13,131 bases of DNA. Source: Halieaceae bacterium (lineage in GTDB: Bacteria; Pseudomonadota; Gammaproteobacteria; Pseudomonadales; Halieaceae). Every line of letters begins with the position of its first letter. The stretch's first letter is position 1. The translations under genes were made by a program, and so were the position numbers. The DNA lies in NCBI GenBank assembly GCA_003331685.1, contig QOPK01000050.1, positions 1-13,131 of the forward strand, in the 5' to 3' direction. The notes below the pieces were generated by a model, which saw only the letters and a program-made list of their open reading frames with translations, did no database searches and was not told the origin of the DNA. This document shows positions 7,007-13,131 of this stretch, piece by piece.

Positions 7007-7127
7007 TGCTAGTCCTACCTGTTTTGATCTCATATGATACGGTGAAACTCAGGAGCCAGACTGCGGCCAGGCGCGAATTCGGGGCTGTTAATCGCATCCT
7101 GGACAACAAAACGCCATGGAGTAAGGT
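7007..7127. promoter_or_regulatory. crc-like/pyrE divergent promoter region
   Basis: This 121-nt region separates two diverging starts. TCATATGATA (7030-7039) offers overlapping -10-like hexamers, TATGAT on plus (7033-7038) and TATCAT on minus (7039-7034), but neither has a convincing -35. No pyrE-type attenuator (hairpin plus T-run) is evident. GGAG at 7118-7121 serves pyrE. AGGTAGGA at 7013-7020 serves the crc-like gene. Confidence 0.3.
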
Positions 7128-7784
7128 GTGAACACGACCACGCAGCGTTTCCAGCAGGATTTCATCGAATTGGCACTCGAGTGCGAGGTGCTGCAATTCG
7201 GTGAATTTGAGCTCAAGTCCGGGCGGATCAGCCCCTATTTCTTCAACGCCGGAAAGTTCTCAACAGGCGGCGCGCTGGCGCGTTTAGGGCGCTGTTATGC
7301 CGCCGCCTTGCACGCCTCGGGTGTCCAAGCCGATATGCTGTTTGGCCCTGCTTACAAGGGGATTCCTCTGGTTTCCACGACTGCGATGGCATTGTCAGAA
7401 CAACACGGTGTCGATCTGCCGTTTGCCTTCAACCGCAAGGAAGCCAAGAGCCACGGCGAGGGCGGTAATATCGTCGGCGCGCCGCTCGCCGGCGATGTGG
7501 TGGTGATTGATGATGTCATGACTGCGGGGACGGCCATTCGCGAGTCCATGGCCATACTCAATGAGTCGGGCGCTCGGGGTGCGGGCGTGGTGATTGGGCT
7601 GGATCGTTGCGAGCGGGGTGACGGTGAGCGCTCGGCCGTGCAACAAGTTGAGCAGGACTGGGGGCTCATGGTGGTGAGCGTGGTCTCCCTGCACGACATT
7701 ATCGCTTGGGTAGAAAGTAACCCCGCTATGGCGCAACACCGAGAGGCCTTGGAGCGGTATCGGGAGCGTTACGGTGTGGCGTAA
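7128..7784 (+). CDS. pyrE: Orotate phosphoribosyltransferase
   Basis: PyrE joins orotate to PRPP to make OMP in de novo UMP synthesis. The 218-residue product (E. coli 213) has [18 protein letters not shown] for orotate binding, [11 protein letters not shown], the flexible catalytic loop [12 protein letters not shown] (about 102-113), and the PRPP-binding signature [13 protein letters not shown] (124-136). The start is GTG at 7128 with GGAG 6 nt upstream. The nearby ATG at 7116 is followed by a stop after one codon. The decayed gene downstream would begin at a GTG overlapping the last pyrE codons. Confidence 0.96.
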   Translation: MNTTTQRFQQDFIELALECEVLQFGEFELKSGRISPYFFNAGKFSTGGALARLGRCYAAALHASGVQADMLFGPAYKGIPLVSTTAMALSEQHGVDLPFAFNRKEAKSHGEGGNIVGAPLAGDVVVIDDVMTAGTAIRESMAILNESGARGAGVVIGLDRCERGDGERSAVQQVEQDWGLMVVSVVSLHDIIAWVESNPAMAQHREALERYRERYGVA

Positions 7785-8427
7785 ATGCCTCCCCGCCACG
7801 ACGTTACTCGGCGCCTGCACGGCTGGCGCGACCGCCGCTGAACTCTACCGCTATTAGAATGAAGCAGGTATTACGGTGGTTGATTGGGCGATCCCCGCTG
7901 CTTATGTAGGCAGTGGATATGACGTGCTCAATGAGTCAGGCCAGATTGTTCATGTTGTGCCCCCAGCGAAGACCGATACCGAGCTTGAGCGGGACGCCGC
8001 CTCTGCGCGTGCGCAAGAAGCCGAAGTTGCTGCTCAGGCAGCACAGTTGGAGCGCGACACTTTTCTGCTACTTCGTTACAGCACGATTCAGGATATCGAG
8101 GCCGTGCGGGATCGTTCACTGAGAGAGCTCGACATTCGCATTGTTATTCTGAGCGGCCAACGTGACACGTTATCGCAGCAACTCGCTCGGCATCAGTCTG
8201 CCCTCGGCGCCACAGAGCAGTCCGGTTCAGCCACGCCTCAGTACGAAGAAGAGACAGTGGCTGCGCTCAAAGCGGAAATCCAAAGCGTTGATGAGGCGAC
8301 AGAGGGCAGGTAACAACAGGCCGCGGCACTGGCTGAGGCCTACAGCCGCGATATTGCGCGCTTTGCTGAGCTGGAGGACATCGTCGCGCTGCGTCGTCAG
8401 ATGAGCGTGACCACCCCCTCGCTCTAG
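7774..8427 (+). pseudogene. Decayed secreted coiled-coil protein (DUF4124-like), two in-frame stops
   Basis: One uninterrupted reading frame phase runs from GTG 7774 (GGAG 9 nt upstream) to TAG 8425. It encodes a signal-peptide-like start ([22 protein letters not shown]), then ELYRY, a TAG at 7855-7857, then NEAGITVVDWAIPAAYVGSGYDVL with QIVHVVPPA. A long Glu/Ala/Gln-rich coiled-coil follows, then a TAA at 8311-8313, then QQAAALAEAYSRDIARF and a short tail. Protein-like sequence continues across both stops with no frameshift, so two nonsense changes explain the break. The middle part alone (GTG 7876 to 8313, 145 aa) could be translated but would lack the leader. The DUF4124-like label rests on the YRY.N..G..V pattern and position; function is unknown. 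It is convergent with slmA, 17 nt between stops. Confidence 0.7.
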
Positions 8428-8444
8428 CGCGGTAGTGATGGCAC

Positions 8445-9065
8445 TCACGGGCTGTCCGTGGCGGTAGGTTTCATCAAGCCGCCGGACAGATGTGCCCATT
8501 GATCCACCCATCCTTCCAACGGGCTGCGCCTGAAGTCGCTGCGACAGAATTGCGACACCCTACCTTCTGCCGCGGCCATGAATAGATTGGCTGCAGTCGC
8601 CACCGGTATGCGGGTGCGATATTGCTCTCGGATCTCAGCCTCCCGCAGATACTGTTTGAGCTGAGTCTCGAGACGGTGGTATAGCTGTTCAACCTGTTGA
8701 TGAAGTCGCAACGACTCTCCAGTCAGGGCCCGTCCTGTGAGCAATCGTGTGATACCAGGGTTTTTATCGCAGAATTCCAGATAGATACACAGCAGTCTAT
8801 GACACTGCTCCAGTGCGCCTGCCTGCTCTCCGGGAATGCGGCCAATCAGGCCAAACAAAGTGTCTTCAGCAAACTCCAAGAGTGCGGCATACATGGTACG
8901 TTTGGACGGAAAGTGGCGGTATAAGGCGGCCTCCGAGACCCCCACAGCCGCTGCGATTCGAGCTGTTGTGATGCGGATATCGGGTGCTTCCTCCAGCATC
9001 TCCGCGAGCGCCATGAGAATCTGTTGCTTACGGTCGATCTGAGCGGTAGGTGCGTTGTCCTGCAT
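8445..9065 (-). CDS. slmA: Nucleoid occlusion factor SlmA (TetR family)
   Basis: SlmA binds specific chromosomal sites and blocks FtsZ assembly over the nucleoid. The 206-residue product (E. coli 198) carries a TetR helix-turn-helix at about 32-56 (ITTARIAAAVGVSEAALYRHFPSKRTMY), nearly the SlmA signature, then FAEDTLFGLI, CDKNPGITRLLTGRALTGE and a C-terminal FMAAAEGRVSQFCRSDFRRSPLEGW, all matching the SlmA layout. The start ATG at 9065 has GAGG 4 nt upstream. The location between coaBC/argB and pyrE also fits, since E. coli slmA lies between dut and pyrE. Confidence 0.92.
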   Translation of the reverse strand: MQDNAPTAQIDRKQQILMALAEMLEEAPDIRITTARIAAAVGVSEAALYRHFPSKRTMYAALLEFAEDTLFGLIGRIPGEQAGALEQCHRLLCIYLEFCDKNPGITRLLTGRALTGESLRLHQQVEQLYHRLETQLKQYLREAEIREQYRTRIPVATAANLFMAAAEGRVSQFCRSDFRRSPLEGWVDQWAHLSGGLMKPTATDSP

Positions 9066-9094
9066 GAGCCCTCGAACGTCCGGGGTATGAGACG

Positions 9095-9123
9095 ATGCTA
9101 ATCAGAGCGTGGCTTGGGTGCAA
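9095..9123 (-). promoter_or_regulatory. Candidate slmA promoter
   Basis: On the minus strand TTGCAC (9118-9123), an exact 17-nt spacer and TAGCAT (9095-9100) lie 30-60 nt upstream of the slmA ATG, in the 63-nt argB-slmA gap. The boxes match consensus 3/6 and 4/6. Confidence 0.4.
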
Positions 9124-9128
9124 ATTGC

Positions 9129-10147
<1,019 letters not shown>

Positions 10148-11350
10148 TTACCGATCGAGTTTCGCGGCGAGCGCGGCAACAATTTGCTCCGCGATCACCC
10201 TTTTGCTGGCTAAGGGCAGGCTGTATTCCTGAGTTTCGGTGATGAGACGTACCGCATTTTGCTCAGAGCCGAAAGTCGTATCAGGGTCGCTGACATCATT
10301 GGCAATAACCATATCGAGCCCCTTTCTTTGTCGCTTTTCCCGAGCATGCTCCATCAGGGATGCGGTTTCGGCGGCAAAACCCACCACCATAGAAGGCCGA
10401 CTCGCTGATTGTGCAACGCGGGCGATGATGTCGGGGTTCTCGATCAGCGTGAGGACCAGAGGGGCGCCGTCTGCTTTTTTGATCTTCTCGGCTGATGTGG
10501 ACTGTGGCCGGTAGTCAGCGACTGCCGCTGCGCCAATGAACACATCAGCACCGGCAGAGAGCGCCAGTGCCTGCTCGCACATCTCGGTTGCCGAAGTGAC
10601 GTGATGCAGCGTGACCCGATCGGGCGCGTTCAAATGCACTGGCCCGGAAATCAATTCAACCTGAGCACCGGCCTCTGCGCAGGCCCCTGCTAACGCAAAG
10701 CCCATTTTCCCTGAGCTGTGATTGCTCAGGTATCGAACCGGGTCGATAGCCTCCACGGTTGGGCCCGCGGTGATCACCACCCGGCGCCCTTCCAGCAGCC
10801 GGCTTTCAAAACGCGCTTTGACGGCTGCCACGATGGCCTCAGGCTCCAGCAGTCGGCCTGGCCCCACATCACCACAAGCTTGTTCTCCTGCATCGGGGCC
10901 GATAATTTGAATGTCCCGCGAGGTGAGCATCTGAATGTTTTCTTGGGTCGCAGCATGGGCCCACATCTGCTGATTCATCGCCGGTGCCACGGCGACAGGC
11001 GCGGGCGTCGCAAGCGCTACGGTGGTCAAAAGGTCGTCGGCGCGGCCTTGCGCGAGCCGCGCGATCACGTCCGCAGTGGCTGGCGCAATGATCATCACGT
11101 CTGCCCAGCGCGCCAGTTCAATATGCCCCATACCCGCCTCCGCCGTCTCGTCGAGGAGCTCGGTATGGGTGGGCTCTCCAGACAGCGCCTGCATGGTGAG
11201 AGGGGTGATGAATTCCGTCGCGCCCCGGGACAGCACCACACGCACCAGCGCGCCCTGCTTTTTCAGGAGTCGCACCAGCTCCGCACCTTTATAGGCTGCG
11301 ATACCGCCGGAGATGGCCACAAGAATGTGGCGCTGGTTTAACTGGCCCAT
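10148..11350 (-). CDS. coaBC: Bifunctional phosphopantothenoylcysteine decarboxylase/synthetase
   Basis: CoaBC couples 4'-phosphopantothenate to cysteine (CTP-dependent) and decarboxylates the product to 4'-phosphopantetheine for coenzyme A. The 400-residue protein (E. coli 406) contains both halves. CoaC has the FMN-binding ISGGIAAYK, catalytic H76 in GMGHIELARWAD, PAMNQQMW (123-130) and C159 in EQACGDVGPGRL. CoaB has ITAGPTVEAIDPVRYLSNHSSGKMG with N210, AAAVADYRP and K289 in EKIKK. The start ATG has AAGGGG close upstream. It is first in a minus-strand group with argB and slmA, divergent from rpmB. radC/yicR, found beside it in E. coli, is absent. Confidence 0.96.
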   Translation of the reverse strand: MGQLNQRHILVAISGGIAAYKGAELVRLLKKQGALVRVVLSRGATEFITPLTMQALSGEPTHTELLDETAEAGMGHIELARWADVMIIAPATADVIARLAQGRADDLLTTVALATPAPVAVAPAMNQQMWAHAATQENIQMLTSRDIQIIGPDAGEQACGDVGPGRLLEPEAIVAAVKARFESRLLEGRRVVITAGPTVEAIDPVRYLSNHSSGKMGFALAGACAEAGAQVELISGPVHLNAPDRVTLHHVTSATEMCEQALALSAGADVFIGAAAVADYRPQSTSAEKIKKADGAPLVLTLIENPDIIARVAQSASRPSMVVGFAAETASLMEHAREKRQRKGLDMVIANDVSDPDTTFGSEQNAVRLITETQEYSLPLASKRVIAEQIVAALAAKLDR

Positions 11351-11498
11351 AGGCCCCTTACCCTACATGAGATCGAGCGAACCCTAGCATTTGCGGGGGT
11401 TTTTGCACACTTGACGTTATTGTTCTCCGGCCTCGCTTGCGCCCCCACAGCCCCTCTGGTATAAAACGCGCCCTTTGTAGATCTCGATGGGGACTCCC
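11351..11498. promoter_or_regulatory. coaBC/rpmB divergent intergenic region
   Basis: The region is 148 nt between diverging starts. Toward coaBC a weak extended -10 TGCTAGGGT can be read on the minus strand, with TGTGCA about 17 nt upstream. Toward rpmB see the separate promoter entry. GGGGGTTTTT lacks a pairing arm, so it is not a terminator. Confidence 0.35.
11437..11465 (+). promoter_or_regulatory. Candidate rpmB-rpmG promoter, extended -10
   Basis: TTGCGC (11437-11442), a 17-nt spacer, and TATAAA (11460-11465) preceded by TGG, giving the extended -10 form TGnTATAAA. It lies about 33 nt upstream of the rpmB ATG. The predicted transcript starts near 11472. Confidence 0.5.
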
Positions 11499-11735
11499 AT
11501 GTCACGTGTCTGTCAGGTTACGGGTAAGCGGCCCGCAACCGGTAACAATGTTTCGCACGCCAAGAACCGCACTAAGCGTCGTTTCTTGCCGAACTTGCAC
11601 AACCATCGTTTTTGGATAGAGTCCGAGAAGCGCTTTGTTTCTCTGCGCGTATCCTCCAAGGGAATGCGTATCATCGATAAGCGCGGTATAGAGACAGTTT
11701 TAGAAGAGCTTCGTGCTCGCGGCGAGAAGGTCTGA
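11499..11735 (+). CDS. rpmB: 50S ribosomal protein L28
   Basis: L28 is a small basic protein of the large ribosomal subunit. The 78-residue product, identical in length to E. coli L28, starts [21 protein letters not shown] and continues [18 protein letters not shown], then [19 protein letters not shown] 11499 is chosen over the in-frame ATG 11487 on homology and a GGGG 6 nt upstream. It is followed by rpmG after 10 nt. Confidence 0.97.
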   Translation: MSRVCQVTGKRPATGNNVSHAKNRTKRRFLPNLHNHRFWIESEKRFVSLRVSSKGMRIIDKRGIETVLEELRARGEKV

Positions 11736-11745
11736 GGATTGAACC

Positions 11746-11901
11746 ATGCGTGAAAAGATCAGAATGAACTCCACGGCTGGCACAGGCCATTTTTATACGA
11801 CGGATAAAAACAAGCGCACCATGCCTGACAAGCTTGAGATGAAGAAGTACGATCCGGTGGCGCGCAAGCACGTTGTCTATAAGGAAGCGAAGATCAAGTA
11901 A
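11746..11901 (+). CDS. rpmG: 50S ribosomal protein L33
   Basis: This is a 51-residue ribosomal protein starting [20 protein letters not shown] and ending VVYKEAKIK, so it matches E. coli L33 without its first four residues (MAKG). No cysteines are present, so it is the zinc-independent form. The start is fixed: GAGGA lies 7 nt upstream and an in-frame TGA lies just before the ATG. Cotranscribed with rpmB. Confidence 0.96.
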   Translation: MREKIRMNSTAGTGHFYTTDKNKRTMPDKLEMKKYDPVARKHVVYKEAKIK

Positions 11902-11919
11902 TCGCCAGCTCAATCACCG

Positions 11920-11948
11920 AAAAACCCCGGCCCTAAGCCGGGGTTTTT
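11920..11948 (+). terminator. Intrinsic terminator of rpmB-rpmG, symmetric
   Basis: AAAAACCCCGGC, loop CCTAA, GCCGGGGTTTTT form a perfect 12-bp stem ending in a T-run, 18 nt after the rpmG stop. The A-run on the left arm means it could also terminate transcripts on the minus strand. Confidence 0.95.
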
Positions 11949-12000
11949 GTTTCTGAGTTCCGCACACCCGCTTACTGGCCTCCTGTCAGGGTGTGTGATC

Positions 12001-12020
12001 AGATAGCCTGTGCGCTATCT
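12001..12020 (+). promoter_or_regulatory. Hairpin in the mutM leader
   Basis: AGATAGC, 6 nt, GCTATCT is a perfect 7-bp inverted repeat 25 nt before the mutM ATG, in a 97-nt terminator-mutM gap with no clear promoter boxes. It could be an operator, an mRNA leader stem or chance. Confidence 0.3.
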
Positions 12021-12045
12021 CGAGTCGCAGTAGCAGCGGACGCCC

Positions 12046-12855
12046 ATGCCAGAATTACCTGAAGTTGAAACCACTTGCCGCGGTATCGCGCCCCATATTG
12101 TGGGGCGCACTGTGCGCGAGGTGATTGTGAGGGAGCCACGTTTGCGTTGGCCTGTGCCCACCGAATTGAATCAGCTGATGTCAGGCGCGCGATTTCTGTC
12201 TGTCAGTCGGCGGGCAAAATATTTATTAGTGACTACTGAGCGCGGCATTTTGATGGTGCATCTGGGCATGTCAGGAAGCCTGAGGATCATGCCTGCTGAC
12301 ACCCCGCCCCTGTTCCACGACCACATCGATGTGGTGCTAGATGATGGCCGCTGCCTTCGGTATCACGACCCAAGACGCTTTGGCAGTTTCCACTGGCTTG
12401 AATCAGAGCAACACCCTCTGTTGGATCATTTGGGTCCTGAGCCGCTGTCAGACGCGTTCAATGGGGTTTATCTCTATGAGCGATCACGTGCGCGCCGCAT
12501 ACACGTAAAGCAGTTCATCATGGACGGCAAAGTCGTGGTGGGGGTCGGCAACATCTACGCCAACGAGGCGCTTTTCATGGCGGGTATTCATCCGGCGCGA
12601 GGGGCCGGCCGGATCGCGGTGGCCCGTTACGAGCGGTTAGCGAGCACTATTAAGCAGGTGCTGGGTGACGCGATCGAGCAAGGCGGCACGACGCTCAGGG
12701 ATTTTGTCGGGGGGGACGGGTCTCCCGGATATTTTGCGCAGCAGCTGAGGGTATATGGCCGCGACGGTCAGCCATGCCGGGTTTGTCAGAGCCAGTTGAA
12801 GGAAATTAGGCAGGGAGGACGGAGTACGGTGCTGTGCGCTCAATGTCAGCGTTAA
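12046..12855 (+). CDS. mutM: Formamidopyrimidine-DNA glycosylase (Fpg)
   Basis: MutM excises 8-oxoguanine and formamidopyrimidines and cleaves the abasic site. The 269-residue product equals the E. coli length. After Met removal, P2 is the catalytic nucleophile and E3 the acid ([10 protein letters not shown]). K58 in [27 protein letters not shown], the helix-two-turn-helix region [18 protein letters not shown], and a C-terminal zinc finger with C244, C247, C264 and C267 are all present, so the enzyme looks intact. The ribosome binding site is weak (GCGGA 5 nt upstream). It is convergent with coaD, as in E. coli where the two are neighbours. Confidence 0.97.
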   Translation: MPELPEVETTCRGIAPHIVGRTVREVIVREPRLRWPVPTELNQLMSGARFLSVSRRAKYLLVTTERGILMVHLGMSGSLRIMPADTPPLFHDHIDVVLDDGRCLRYHDPRRFGSFHWLESEQHPLLDHLGPEPLSDAFNGVYLYERSRARRIHVKQFIMDGKVVVGVGNIYANEALFMAGIHPARGAGRIAVARYERLASTIKQVLGDAIEQGGTTLRDFVGGDGSPGYFAQQLRVYGRDGQPCRVCQSQLKEIRQGGRSTVLCAQCQR

Positions 12856-12909
12856 ACGAGCGCGCGTATAACGTGACAGTCCACTAAGCCCCGATGATTC
12901 GGCGCTCAT

Positions 12910-13131
<222 letters not shown>

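Noticed and set aside
11041..11065. 7-bp GC inverted repeat GCGCGGC/GCCGCGC within coaBC
   Set aside because: Short, entirely GC, within Ala/Arg-rich codons; expected by chance at this base composition.
10718..11341. Long plus-strand ORF of 207 codons opposite coaBC
   Set aside because: It is fully antisense to coaBC, whose motifs are complete. Its translation is rich in His/Arg with no domain, as expected from a high-GC shadow frame.
11393..11405. GGGGGTTTTT as a terminator upstream of rpmB
   Set aside because: There is no complementary arm of useful length before it, and it lies in a divergent promoter region where a terminator is not expected.

Overview
The window carries a housekeeping block of a gammaproteobacterium. 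The E. coli-type run coaD-mutM-rpmG-rpmB-coaBC and slmA-pyrE-rph is combined with features best known from Pseudomonas and related marine lineages: argB next to coaBC, a Crc-like protein between pyrE and rph, and yicC-gmk-rpoZ-spoT-ridA in one direction. SlmA and a zinc-ligand-free L33 also point to Gammaproteobacteria. I infer a Pseudomonas/Cellvibrionales-like marine gammaproteobacterium, but the genus cannot be fixed from this sequence. There are no insertion sequences, phage genes, CRISPR arrays, tRNA or rRNA genes.

Layout. Positions 1-807 (+) hold the 3' part of a YeeZ-like SDR gene, convergent with a minus-strand stringent-response/nucleotide block that reads right to left: yicC (5433-4570), gmk, rpoZ, spoT and ridA (ends 829). 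A 79-nt divergent region separates yicC from rph (5514-6248, +). rph runs tail to tail into a Crc-like, catalytically degenerate ExoIII-family gene (7006-6245, -), and the two stop codons share one CTAG palindrome. pyrE (7128-7784, +) diverges from the crc-like gene. Overlapping the pyrE end is a decayed secreted coiled-coil (DUF4124-like) gene with two in-frame nonsense codons (7774-8427). Next comes a minus-strand group of coaBC (11350-10148), argB (10013-9129) and slmA (9065-8445). rpmB-rpmG (11499-11901, +) diverges from coaBC and ends in a perfect 12-bp-stem terminator. mutM (12046-12855, +) and the 3' part of coaD (-) close the window.

How the genes work together. SpoT, RpoZ, Gmk and RidA link (p)ppGpp metabolism, RNA polymerase, GMP/GDP supply and enamine detoxification. 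Rph and YicC act on RNA. PyrE, ArgB, CoaBC and CoaD supply pyrimidines, arginine and coenzyme A. MutM repairs oxidised bases, and SlmA guards the nucleoid during division.

The window is mostly conventional; I found no credible new defence or mobile system. The strongest unexplained signal is a 21-bp, codon-aligned quasi-palindrome inside spoT (1553-1606). Its only mismatch falls where perfect symmetry would create an in-frame TGA stop. Other points for follow-up are the doubly nonsense-interrupted gene after pyrE, a hybrid E-F-K-D motif in the SpoT synthetase domain, a forced N-terminal extension of SpoT, and the missing dut/algC between coaBC and argB.
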